Notes under the pieces: generated by a model
The model's database searches: none
The model's input: only the letters and a program-made list of their open reading frames with translations
What the model was told of the DNA's origin: nothing
Position numbers and translations under genes: made by a program
Shown here: positions 33,501-45,830 of the stretch, one piece after another
Numbering within the stretch: position 1 is the first letter of the stretch
Layout: each line of letters opens with the position of its first letter
Source: Dactylis glomerata
Lineage: Eukaryota > Streptophyta > Magnoliopsida > Poales > Poaceae
Length of the DNA: 64,000 nucleotides
NCBI GenBank assembly: GCA_007115705.1
Contig: QXEO01000170.1
Location: 2,817,502-2,881,501, forward strand
Direction: 5' to 3'

Positions 33501-36500
33501 ATAGGTAGGTCCCGGGCATGGCCTTCTTCAGAGACATGGGCTGTTAACACTTGGTGAAATCCAGGATCTGTACGTGGAAACTCCCGCTACGGGTCTACCG
33601 GAGCCTATTTCATGGTAAAGTGGGCCCAACCTTTGCTTTCCATGTATATATGTTCTAAACAAACCAAAATAAAGCAGAAGATCCATCGGCGAGGCCTCGT
33701 ACGGAGAAAGCTATAGGGGTAGATCTCCGAACCCCCTCTGTCTAGGGTTTCGCCGGATAAAGACCACCGGAGCATCGTCCACCCTAGAAACTTGCATGCA
33801 TGTGTCCCTAACATATGTGTATAGGTGTGACCCAAGGTTGGTACATGCAATATAGGTAGTTCCCGGGCATGGCCTTCTTCAGAGACCTGGGCTGTTAACA
33901 CTTGGTGAAATCCAGGATCTGTACGTGGAAACTCCCGCTACGGGTCTACCGGAGCCTATTTCATGGTAAAGTGGGCCCAACCTTTGCTTTCCATGTATAT
34001 ATGTTCTAAACAAACCAAAATAAAGCAGAAGATCCATCGGCGAGGCCTCGTACGGAGAAAGCTATAGGGGTAGATCTCCGAACCCCCTCTGTCTAGGGTT
34101 TCGCCGGATAAAGACCACCGGAGCATCGTCCACCCTAGAAACTTGCATGCATGTGTCCCTAACATATGTGTATAGGTGTGACCCAAGGTTGGTACATGCA
34201 ATATAGGTAGTTCCCGGGCATGGCCTTCTTCAGAGACATGGGCTGTTAACACTTGGTGAAATCCAGGATCTGTACGTGGAAACTCCCGCTACGGGTCTAC
34301 CGGAGCCTATTTCATGGTAAAGTGGGCCCAACCTTTGCTTTCCATGTATATATGTTCTAAACAAACCAAAATAAAGCAGAAGATCCATCGGCGAGGCCTC
34401 GTACGGAGAAAGCTATAGGGGTAGATCTCCGAACCCCCTCTGTCTAGGGTTTCGCCGGATAAAGACCACCGGAGCATCGTCCACCCTAGAAACTTGCATG
34501 CATGTGTCCCTAACATATGTGTATAGGTGTGACCCAAGGTTGGTACATGCAATATAGGTAGGTCCCGGGCATGGCCTTCTTCAGAGACATGGGCTGTTAA
34601 CACTTGGTGAAATCCAGGATCTGTACGTGGAAACTCCCGCTACGGGTCTACCGGAGCCTATTTCATGGTAAAGTGGGCCCAACCTTTGCTTTCCATGTAT
34701 ATATGTTCTAAACAAACCAAAATAAAGCAGAAGATCCATCGGCGAGGCCTCGTACGGAGAAAGCTATAGGGGTAGATCTCCGAACCCCTCTGTCTAGGGT
34801 TTCGCCGGATAAAGACCACCGGAGCATCGTCCACCCTAGAAACTTGCATGCATGTGTCCCTAACATATGTGTATAGGTGTGACCCAAGGTTGGTACATGC
34901 AATACATAGTAGGTCCCGGGCATGGCCTTCTCCAGAGACATGGGCTGTTAACACTTGGTGAAATCTAGGATCTGTACGTGGAAACTCCCGCTACGGGTCT
35001 ACCGGAGCCTATTTCATGGTAAAATGGGCCCAACCTTTGCTTTCCATGTATATATGTTCTAAACAAACCAAAATAAAGCAGAAGATCCATCGGCGAGGCC
35101 TCGTACGGAGAAAGCTATAGGGGTAGATCTCCGAACCCCCTCTGTCTAGGGTTTCGCCGGATAAAGACCACCGGAGCATCGTCCACCCTAGAAACATTGC
35201 ATGCATGTGTCCCTAACATATGTGTATAGGTGTGACCCAAGGTTGGTACATGCAATAATAGTAGGTCCCGGGCATGGCCTTCTCAGAGACATGGGCTGTT
35301 AACACTTGGTGAAATCTAGGATCTGTACGTGGAAACTCCCGCTACGGGTCTACCGGAGCCTATTTCATGGTAAAGTGGGCCCAACCTTTGCTTTCCATGT
35401 ATATATGTCCTAAACAAACCAAAATAAAGCAGAAGATCCATCGGCGAGGCCTCGTACGGAGAAAGCTATAGGGGTAGATCTCCGAACCCCCTCTGTCTAG
35501 GGTTTCGCCGGATAAAGACCACCGGAGCATCGTCCACCCTAGAAACTTGCATGCATGTGTCCCTAACATATGTGTATAGGTGTGACCCAAGGTTGGTACA
35601 TGCAATAATAGTAGGTCCCGGGCATGGCCTTCTTCAGAGACATGGGCTGTTAACACTTGGTGAAATCTAGGATCTGTACGTGGAAACTCCCGCTACGGGT
35701 CTACCGGAGCCTATTTCATGGTAAAGTGGGCCCAACCTTTGCTTTCCATGTATATATGTCCTAAACAAACCAAAATAAAGCAGAAGATCCATCGGCAAGG
35801 CCTCGTACGGAGAAAGCTATAGGGGTAGATCTCTGAACCTCCTCAGTCTAGGGTTTCGCAGGATATAGACCACCGGAGCATCGTCCATCCTAGACAACTT
35901 GCATGCATGTGTCCCTTACATATGTGTATAGGTGTGACCCAAGGTTGGTACATGCAATACATATAGGTCCCGGGCATGGCCTTCTCCAGAGACATGGGCT
36001 GTTAACACTTTGTGAAATCTAGGATCTGTACGTGGAAACTCCCGCTACGGGTCTACCGGAGCCTATTTCATGGTAAAATGGGCCCAACCTTTGCTTTCCA
36101 TGTATATATGTCCTAAACAAACCAAAATAAAGCAGAAGATCCATCGGCGAGGCCTCGTACGAAGAAAGCTATAGGGGTAGATCTCCGAACCCCCTAAGTC
36201 TAGGGTTTCACCGGATAAACACCACCGGAGCATCGTCCACCCTAGACAACTTGCATGCATGTGTCCCTAACATATGTGTATAGGTGTGACCCAAGGTTGG
36301 TACATGCAATACATATAGGTCCCGGGCATGGCCTTCTCCAGAGACATGGGCTGTTAACACTTGGTGAAATCTAGGATCTGTACGTGGAAACTCACGCTAC
36401 GGGTCTACCAGAGCCTATTTCATGGTAAAATGGGCCCAACCTTTGCTTTCCATGTATATATGTTCTAAACAAACCAAAATAAAGCAGAAGCTCCATCGGC

Positions 36501-39500
36501 GAGGCCTCATACAGAGAAAGCTATAGGGGTAGATCTCCGAACCCCCTCGGTCTAGGGTTTCGTAGGATATAGACCACCGGAGCATCGTCCACCCTAGACA
36601 ACTTGCATGCATGTGTCCCTAACATATGTGTATAGGTGTGACCCAAGGTTGGTACATGCAATACATGTAGGTCCCGGGCATGGCCTTCTCCAGAGACATG
36701 GGCTGTTAACACTTGGTGAAATCTAGGATCTGTACGTGGAAACTTCCGGTACGGGTCTACCGGAGCCTATTTATGGTAAAATGGGCCAAACCTTTGCTTT
36801 CCATGTATCTAAACAAACCAAAATAAAGCAGAAGATCCATCGGCGAGGCCTCGTATGGAGAAAGCTATAGGGGTAGATCTCCGGACCCCTCTGTCTAGGG
36901 TTTCGCCGGATAAAGACCACCTGAGCATCGTCCACCCTAGACAACTTGCATGCATGTGTCCCTAACATATGTGTATAGGTGTGACCCAAGGTTGGTACAT
37001 GCAATACATATAGGTCCCGGGCATGGCCTTCTCCAGAGACATGGGCTGTTAACACTTGGTGAAATCTAGGATCTGTACGTGGAAACTCCCGCTACGGGTC
37101 TACCGGAGCCTATTTCATGGTAAAATGGGCCCAACCTTTGCTTTCCATGTATATATGTCCTAAACAAACCAAAATAAAGCAGAAGATCCATCGGCGAGGC
37201 CTTGTACGGAGAAAGCTATAGGGGTAGATCTCCAAACCCCCTCGGTCTAGGGTTTCACAGGATATAGACCACCGGAGCATCGTCCACCCTAGACACATTG
37301 CATGCATGTGTCCCTAACATATGTGTATAGGTGTGACCCAAGGTTGGTACATGCAATACATATAGGTCCCGGGCATGGCCTTCTCCAGAGACATGGGCTG
37401 TTAACACTTGGTGAAATCTAGGATCTGTACGTGGAAACTCCCGCTACGGGTCTACCGGAGCCTATTTCATGGTAAAATGGGCCCAACCTTTGCTTTCCAT
37501 GTATATATGTCCTAAACAAACCAAAATAAAGAAGAAGATCCATCGGCGAGGCCTCGTACGGAGAAAGCTATAGGGGTAGATCTCCGAACCCCGCTGTCTA
37601 GGGTTTCGCCGATAAAGACCACCGGAGCATCGTCCACCCTAGAAAACTTGCATGCATGTGTCCCTAACATATGTGTATAGGTGTGAGACAAGGTTGGTAC
37701 ATGCAATACATATAGGTCCCGGGCATGGCCTTCTCCAGAGACTATGGGTTGTTAACACTTGGTGAAATCTAGGATCTGTACGTGGAAACTCCCGCTACGG
37801 GTCTACCGGAGCCTATTTCATGGTAAAATGGGCCCAACCTTTGCTTTCCATGTATATATGTCCTAAACAAACCAAAATAAAGCAGAAGATCCATCGGCGA
37901 GGCCTCGTACGGAGAACGCTATAGGGGTAGATCTCCGAACCCCCTCAGTCTAGGGTTTCGCCGGATAAAGACCACCAGAGCATCGTCCACCCTAGACAAC
38001 TTGCATGCATGTGTCCCTAACATATGTGTATAGGTGTGACCCAAGGTTGGTACATGCAATACATATAGGTCCCGGGCATGGCCTTCTCCAGAGACATGGG
38101 CTGTTAACACCTGGTGAAATCTAGGATCTGTACGTGGAAACTCCCGCTACGGGTCTACCGGAGCCTATTTCATGGTAAAATGGGCCCAACCTTTGCTTTC
38201 CATGTATATATGTCCTAAACAAACCAAAATAAAGCAGAAGATCCATCGGCGAGGCCTTGTACGGAGAAAGCTATAGGGGTAGATCTCCAAACCCCCTCGG
38301 TCTAGGGTTTCACAGGATATAGACCACCAGAGCATCGTCCACCCTAGACACATTGCATGCATGTGTCCCTAACATATGTGTATAGGTGTGACCCAAGGTT
38401 GGTACAAGCAATACATATAGGTCCCGGGCATGGCCTTCTCCAGAGACATGGGCTGTCAACACTTGGTGAAATCTAGGATCTGTACGTGGAAACTCCCGCT
38501 ACGGGTCTACCGGAGCCTATTTCATGGTAAAATGGGCCCAACCTTTGCTTTCCATGTATATATGTCCTAAACAAACCAAAATAAAGAAGAAGATCCATCG
38601 GCGAGGCCTCGTATGGAGAAAGCTATAGGGGTAGATCTCCGGACCCCGCTGTCTAGGGTTTCGCCGGATAAAGACCACCGGAGCATCGTCCACCCTAGAA
38701 AACTTGCATGCATGTGTCCCTAACATATGTGTATAGGTGTGAGACAAGGTTGGTACATGCAATACATATAGGTCCCGGGCATGGCCTTCTCCAGAGATAT
38801 GGGTTGTTAACACTTGGTGAAATCTAGGATCTGTACGTGGAAACTCCCGCTACGGGTCTACCGGAGCCTATTTCATGGTAAAATGGGCCCAACCTTTGCT
38901 TTCCATGTATATATGTCCTAAACAAACCAAAATAAAGCAGAAGATCCATCGGCGAGGCCTCGTACGGAGAACGCTATAGGGGTAGATCTCCGAACCCCCT
39001 CAGTCTAGGGTTTCGCCGGATAAAGACCACCAGAGCATCGTCCACCCTAGACAACTTGCATGCATGTGTCCCTAACATATGTGTATAGGTGTGACCCAAG
39101 GTTGGTACATGCAATACATATAGGTCCCGGGCATGGCCTTCTCCAGAGACATGGGCTGTTAACACCTGGTGAAATCTAGGATCTGTACGTGGAAACTCCC
39201 GCTACGGGTCTACCGGAGCCTATTTCATGGTAAAATGGGCCCAACCTTTGCTTTCCATGTATATATGTCCTAAACAAACCAAAATAAAGCAGAAGATCCA
39301 TCGGCGAGGCCTTGTACGGAGAAAGCTATAGGGGTAGATCTCCAAACCCCCTCGGTCTAGGGTTTCACAGGATATAGACCACCGGAGCATCGTCCACCCT
39401 AGACACATTGCATGCATGTGTCCCTAACATATGTGTATAGGTGTGACCCAAGGTTGGTACAAGCAATACATATAGGTCCCGGGCATGGCCTTCTCCAGAG

Positions 39501-42500
39501 ACATGGGCTGTTAACACTTGGTGAAATCTAGGATCTGTACGTGGAAACTCCCGCTACGGGTCTACCGGAGCCTATTTCATGGTAAAATGGGCCCAACCTT
39601 TGCTTTCCATGTATATATGTCCTAAACAAACCAAAATAAAGCAGAAGATCCATCGGCGAGGCCTCGTACGGAGAAAGCTATAGGGGTAGATCTCCGGACC
39701 CCTCTGTCTAGGGTTTCGCCGGATAAAGACCACCGGAGCATCGTCCACCCTAGAAAACTTGCATGCATGTGTCCCTAACATATGTGTATAGGTGTGACCC
39801 AAGGTTGGTACATGCAATACATATAGGTCCCGGGCATGGCCTTCTCCAGAGATATGGGTTGTTAACACTTGGTGAAATCTAGGATCTGTACGTGGAAACT
39901 CCCGCTACGGGTCTACCGGAGCCTATTTCATGGTAAAATGGGCCCAACCTTTGCTTTCCATGTATATATGTCCTAAACAAACCAAAATAAAGCAGAAGAT
40001 CCATCGGCGAGGCCTCGTACGGAGAACGCTATAGGGGTAGATCTCCGAACCCCCTCAGTCTAGGGTTTCGCCGGATAAAGACCACCAGAGCATCGTCCAC
40101 CCTAGACAACTTGCATGCATGTGTCCCTAACATATGTGTATAGGTGTGACCCAAGGTTGGTACATGCAATACATATATATAGGTCCCAGGCATGGCCTTC
40201 TCCAGAGACGTGGTCTGTTAACACTTGGTGAAATCTAGGATCTGTACGTGGAAACTCCCGCTACGGGTCAAGCGGAGCCTATTTCGTGGTAAAATGGGCC
40301 CAACCTTTGCTTTCCATGTATATATGTCCTTAACAAACCAAAATAAAGCAGAAGATCCATCGGCGAGGCCTCATACGGAGAAAGATATAGGGGTAGATCT
40401 CTGAACCCCCTCGGTCTAGGGTTTCACAGGATATAGACCATCGGAGCATCGTCCACCCTAGACAACTTGCATGCATGTGTCCCTAACATATGTGTATAGG
40501 TGTGACCCAAGGTTGGTACATGCAATACATATAGGTCCTGGGCATGGCCTTCTCCAGAGACATGGGCTGTTAACACTTGGTGAAATCTAGGATCTGTACG
40601 TGGAAACTCCCGCTACGGGTCTACTGGAGCCTATTTCATGGTAAAATGGGCCCAACCTTTGCTTTCCATGTATATATGTCCTAAACAAACCAAAATAAAG
40701 CAGAAGATCCATCGGCGAGGCCTCGTACGGAGAAAGCTATAGGGGTAGATCTCCGAACCCCCTCGGTCTAGGGTTTTGCAGGATATAGACCACCAGAGCA
40801 TCGTCCGCCCTAGAAAAGTTGCATGCATGTGTCCCTAACATATGTGTATAGGTGTGACCCAAGGTTGGTACATGCAATAAATATAGGTCCCAGGCATGGC
40901 CTTCTACAGAGACATGGGCTGTTAACACTTGGTGAAATCTAGGATCTGTACGTGGAAACTCCCGCTACGGGTCTACTGGAACCTATTTCATGGTAAAGTG
41001 GGCCCAACCTTTGCTTTCCATGTATATATGTCCTAAACAAACCAAAATAAAGAAGAAGATCCATAGGTGAGTCCTCGTACAGAGAAAGCTATAGGGGTAG
41101 ATCTCCGGACCCCCTCGGTCTAGGGTTTCGTCGAATAAAGACCACCGGAGCATCGTCCACCGTAGGAAACTTGCATGCATGCATGTGTCCCTAGCATATG
41201 TGTATAGGTGTGATAGAAGGTTGGTAGATGCAATACATATAGGTCCCGGGCATGGCCTTCTTCAGAGACATGGGTTGTTAACACTTGGTGAAATCTAGGA
41301 TCAGTACGTGGAAACTCCCGCTACGGGTCTATCAGAGCCTATTTCATGGTAAAGTGGGCCCAACCTTTGCTTTCCATGTATATATGTCCTAAACAAACCA
41401 AAATAAAGCAAAAGATCCATAGGTGAGTCCTCGTACGGAGCAAGCTATAGGGGTAGATCTCTGGACCCCTCGGTCTAAGGTTTCGCAGGATATAGACCAC
41501 CGGAGCATCGTCCATCATGGAAAACTTGCATGCATGCATGTGTCCATAACATATGTGTATAGGTGTGACCCAAGGTTGGTACATGCAATACATATATATA
41601 GGTCCCGGGCATGGCCTTCTCTAGAGACATGGGCTGTTAACACTTGGTGAAATCTAGGATCTGTACGTGGAAACTCCCGCTACGGGTCAAGCGGAGCCTA
41701 TTTCATGGTAAAATGGGCCCAACCTTTGCTTTCCATGTATATATGTCCTAAACAAACCAAAATAAAGCAGAAGATGCATCGGCGAGGCCTCGTACGGAGA
41801 AAGATATAGGGGTAGATCTCCGAACCCCCTCGGTCTAGGGTTTCGCAGGATATAGACCACCGGAGCATCGTCCACCCTAGACAACTTGCATGCATGTGTC
41901 CCTAACATATGTGTATAGGTGTGATCCAAGGTTGCTACATGCAATACATATAGGTCCCGGGCATGGCCTTCTCTAGAGACATGGGCTGTTAACACTTGGT
42001 GAAATCTAGGATCTGTACGGGGAAATTCCCGCTACGGGTCTACCGGAGCCTATTTCATGGTAAAATGGGCCCAACCTTTGCTTTCCATGTATATATGTAC
42101 TAAACAAACCAAAATAAAGTAAAAGATCCATCGGCAAGGCCTCGTACGGAGAAATCTATAGGGGTAGATCTCTGAACCCCCTCAGTCTAGGGTTTCGCCA
42201 GATAAAGACCACCAGAGCATCGTCCACCCTAGACAACTTGCATGCATGTGTCCCTAACATATGTGTATAGGTGTGACCCATGGTTGGTACATGCAATACA
42301 TATAGGTCCCGGGCATGGCCTTCTCCAGAGACATGGGCTGTTAACACTTGGTGAAATCTAGGATCCGTACATGGAAACTCCCGCTACGAGTCTACCGGAG
42401 CCTATTTCATGGTAAAATGGGCCCAACCTTTGCTTTCCATGTATATATATCCTAAGCAAACCAAAATAAAGCAGAAGATCCATCGGCGAGGCCTCGTAAG

Positions 42501-43536
42501 GAGAAAGCTATAGGGGTAGATCTCTGAACCCCCTCGGTCTAGGGTTTTGCAGGATATAGATCACGGGAGCATCGTCCGCCCTAGAAAAGTTGCATGCATG
42601 TGTCCCTAACAAATGTGTATAGGTGTGACCCAAGGTTGGTACATGCAATACATATAGGTCCCGGGCATGGCCTTCTACAGACATGGGCTGTTAACACTTG
42701 GTGAAATCTAGGATCTGTACATGGAAACTCCCGCTACGGGTCTACCGGAGCCTATTTCATGGTAAAGTGGGCCCAACATTTGCTTTCCAAGTATATATAT
42801 CCTAAACATACCAAAATAAAGCGGAAGATCCATAGGTGAGTCCTCGTACAGAGAAAGCTATAGGGGTAGATCTCGGACCCCCTCGGTCTAGGGTTTTGTC
42901 GGATAAAGACCACCGGAGCATCGTCCACCGTAGGAAACTTGCATGCATGCATGTGTCCCTAACATATGTGTATAGGTGTGATGGAAGGTTTGTACATGCA
43001 ATAGATATAGGTCCCGGGCATGGCCTTCTTCAGAGACATGGGCAGTTAACACTTTGTGAAATCTAGGATCTGTACGTGGAAACTCCCGCTACGGGTCTAC
43101 CGGAGCCTATTTCATGGTAAAATGGGCCCAACCTTTGCTTTCCATGTATATATGTCCTAAACAAACCAAAATAAAGCAGAAGATCCATCGGCGTGGCCTC
43201 GTACGGAGATAGCTATAGGGGTAGATCTCCGAACCCCCTCGGTCTAGGGTTTCGCCGGATAAAGACCACCGGAGCATCGTCCACCATAGGAAACTTGCAT
43301 GCATGCATGTGTCCCTAACATATGTGTATAGGTGTGATAGAAGGTTGGTACATGCAATACATATAGGTCCCAGGCATGGCCTTCTTCAGAGACATGGGTT
43401 GTTAACACTTGGTGAAATCGAGGATCTACACGTGGAAAGTCCCGCTACAGGTCTACCGGAGCCTATTTCATGGTTAACTGGGCCCAACCTTTGCTTTCCA
43501 TGTATTTATCTCCTAAACAAACCAAAATAAAACAAA
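27527..43536. repeat. Satellite array, ~45.5 tandem copies of a ~351-bp monomer
   Basis: Taking AGGTCCCGGGCATGG as the reference point, monomers start at 27541, 27892, 28244, 28596, 28948, 29297 and so on to 43009 and 43365. That is 45 full intervals with a mean of about 351.6 bp (range 343-359) and a last partial copy. Every monomer holds TCGGCGAGGCCTCGTACGG, a telo-box (AAACCCTA on the - strand), CATGCATG and ACGTGG. The first copy joins the P450 exon at CATGCAATACATAT (27527-27540). Copies in the middle (about 29300-34900) are nearly identical, while copies after 40180 differ in length and sequence. Open frames of 60-98 codons on the - strand recur by virtue of the repeat and are not counted as genes. 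I cannot name the satellite family. Confidence 0.95.
37012..40180. repeat. Higher-order trimer block in the satellite (1055 bp x 3)
   Basis: Three consecutive trimers start at 37012, 38067 and 39122, spaced exactly 1055 bp. Corresponding monomers share private variants: for example GGAGAACGCTATAGG at 37912, 38967 and 40022, and GGTTGTTAACAC near 37746, 38803 and 39857. Corresponding monomers in different trimers are more alike than neighbours. Confidence 0.85.
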
Positions 43537-43639
43537 GGGATTTCTATTTTTGTGCCCTCGGGTCCTTAGTTGTACTCAGTTTTCCCCAGCTCCTTAGTTT
43601 TTCCTCAGTTTTGTCCAAGCCCTTGTCTGAAACCGTCAC

Positions 43640-44530
43640 AAGTGCTGGAACGGCCGGTTGCCCGATGGGTCAACAACTTTGACCGTTATCTGCTGACTAG
43701 TGGGGCCACGTAGAGCCCGCAAAGACACGTCAGACCATCCATCTTTGTTTGACCGTAAGCATCGCCGTATCCCTGACCAAAACGCGGACGAGTGGGGCTT
43801 CGGTATATCGAATGACAAGTGGGGCCATGACGCTGATACAAGGGGCAATACATGGGTAGGATTAGATTTATAAACGGAGCTCTACAGCGATGGAACGGAG
43901 GAGGTGGCCTGCGGGGTGCCGAGATGAGATCGATGTCCACAAAGAACTGCATGAGGCGAGACCAGACGCATTAGATAGATATGAACTAGACGCATTTAAC
44001 CATGCAAAGAAGAGAAGAAATGGTCGAGGACATCGACGACGACCTCAACACTTTGACTAACAGTGTCAGACAAGAACGCGAGCAATGTAGAGAAAACTAG
44101 TGTCTCTCCTTTCTAGCATGTATAGATGGGTGCTAGGGGAGTGTGGTGGCGAAGGGAAAGACCTCGCGGTGGTCTGTGGCGTCCAGCATAGCGGGGCGGC
44201 GTGGCCGTGCCCACAGCGGCATGCATGTTTGGCATTGGCATCAGCATGTACGTTCGTCATTGGCCTCGGCGGTATCTTTGGTGTGTCAGTGATCGAATGA
44301 GGGGACGGGATTGAGGGTGCATCCCGACGGTGACCTAGCAGTGGTGGCGAGCATAGCCGTTCTGACCATGCCGATATTGGCATCGGCATCGTTTGGAGGC
44401 TGTGGTGCTCGAATCATGGCGGAAATTGCGATTCCCTATTATTTTTACATGCTTAATATATAGAAAATAGCTAGATCTCTAAATCGATGCATATGAAGCT
44501 ACATATATATTCTTGGTCATAATCCCCTTA
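43640..44530. other. No gene seen between left TIR region and B3 pseudogene
   Basis: Mixed sequence without a convincing ORF or repeat. 44140-44400 is GC-rich and open in several frames, but no family is recognised. Confidence 0.5.
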
Positions 44531-44531
44531 T

Positions 44532-45109
44532 CTACAGGGGATGGATGCATGGCTTCACGTCGTCATCACTTTCATCGTCAGTATCTTCGTCGTCCGTGTA
44601 GTAGTACTTCCTGCACGATGTTCCGTCGAACACCTTCACTGTGAGCACATAATCGCCTTCATATTTGAAGTGTAGGAAGCAGCCAAAATCCACACCGTGC
44701 GCGATGGCGAAATTCTCCCAGCCCTTGTCGACGTACATCCGGCCTTATCCGTCAAATAGGACCTCCACGGTCCAGAGACGAGGACCGCAGTCAGCTGCTC
44801 GCAGATACACCTTTGCGGGCTCCTGGCCGTCAAGATAGTCCGCAAACTTTTGTGGGAGTGCCTACAAAGAGATCGAGCACCAATCGTTTGAAATTAAAGG
44901 TTTTTTTTAGAACATGCACATAATTAATCACATGCATCATATATGTGGGAACGCGTACGTACCTTCTTGGCCAAAGGGTCTTCATAGATGACGATGAAGA
45001 ACTCCTCTATGATCAATGGTAGTATTGACGATGGTGGTGGCAATGATGATGATCCACCACCCCGGCCGCCCCTTCCCCTTCCGGTCGGTGTCCGAGATGT
45101 GGAAGCCAT
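44532..45109 (-). pseudogene. B3 DNA-binding domain protein pseudogene
   Basis: Two exons on the - strand. Exon 1 (45109-44963, 49 codons) is MASTSRTPTGRGRGGRGGGS through IVIYEDPLAKK, with a donor GTACGT. Exon 2 (44861-44532) begins after an acceptor TTTGTAG with ALPQKFADYLDGQEPAKVYL, then LWTVEVLFDG, YVDKGWENFAIAHGV, FLHFKYEGDYVLTVKVFD and an acidic tail (TDDEDTDDESDDD). These are the B3 fold landmarks of plant REM-type transcription factors, which bind DNA in the nucleus. A TAA at 44747-44745 cuts the domain just after LFDG, so the protein is interrupted. The splice sites are intact and the frame resumes at once, suggesting a single nonsense change. The gene lies between TIR-like ends and may be a transposon-captured copy. 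Confidence 0.8.
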
Positions 45110-45169
45110 GGCAATGGATCAAGTGTATGTGAACGAAGAAGAGAGAGGCAGAACCTATTGACATGAGAG

Positions 45170-45300
45170 ATGGCCGTTGTGGGGGTTTATAAGGGAGAGA
45201 TGACTGTTGTCGGGTTTACACCATAAATTAAGGTACAGATGACCGTTGTGGGGTTTACACAATAAATTAAGGAGGAGATGACCGTTGTGGGGGTTTATAT
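45170..45300. repeat. Short tandem repeat upstream of the B3 pseudogene
   Basis: Three imperfect copies of about 45-50 bp centred on GATGACCGTTGTGGGGTTTA, at about 45172, 45200-45250 and 45270. It lies in the promoter region of the B3 pseudogene. Confidence 0.6.
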
Positions 45301-45312
45301 CTCAACAAAAAA

Positions 45313-45830
45313 GTAATGCCTAAAAGAAATGGAAATTCGTGATGGTTTATCATTTTACCGTGAAAAGTAATTCCTAAAAGAAATGGAAATTCGTGATAGT
45401 TTATCATTTTACCGTGAAAAGTAATGCCTACAAGAAATGGAAATTCATGATAGTTTATCATTTTACCGTGAAAAGTAATGCCTAAAAGAAATGGAAATTC
45501 GTGATAGTTTATCATTTTACTGTGAAAAGTAATGCCTACAAGAAGTGGAAATTCGTGATAGTTTATCATTTTACCGTGAAAAGTAATGCCTAAAAGAAAT
45601 GGAAATTCGTGATAGTTTATCATTTTACCGTGAAAAGTAATGCCTAAAAGAAATGGAAATTCATGATAGTTTATCATTTTACCGTGAAAATAATGCCTAA
45701 AAGAAATGGAAATTCGTGATAGTTTATCATTTTACCGTGAAAAGTAATGCCTACAAGAAATGGAAATTCGTGATAGTTTATCATTTTACCGTGAAAAGTA
45801 ATGCCTACAAGAAATTCATGATTACCAAAC
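45313..45830. repeat. 54-bp minisatellite, ~9.6 copies
   Basis: Copies of GTAATGCCTAAAAGAAATGG followed by AAATTCGTGATAGTTTATCA and an end rich in A start at 45313, 45367, 45421, 45475, 45529, 45583, 45637, 45690, 45744 and 45798. The spacing is 54 bp except one 53. Because 54 is a multiple of three, the - strand reads as an 18-residue repeat; this is not taken as coding. Confidence 0.92.

Noticed and set aside
27990..43304. Dozens of 60-98-codon - strand ORFs in the satellite (for example 30393-30097)
   Set aside because: They repeat with the monomer period, are broken by one-base indels in many copies and match no protein family. They reflect sequence identity, not coding selection.
27527..43536. 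Direct-repeat array considered as a CRISPR-like structure
   Set aside because: The unit is 351 bp with no unique spacers, and the context is a plant nuclear genome.
27541..43536. Interstitial telomere array, because of the repeated TAGGGTTT
   Set aside because: Only a single telo-box occurs per monomer; there is no TTTAGGG tandem run.
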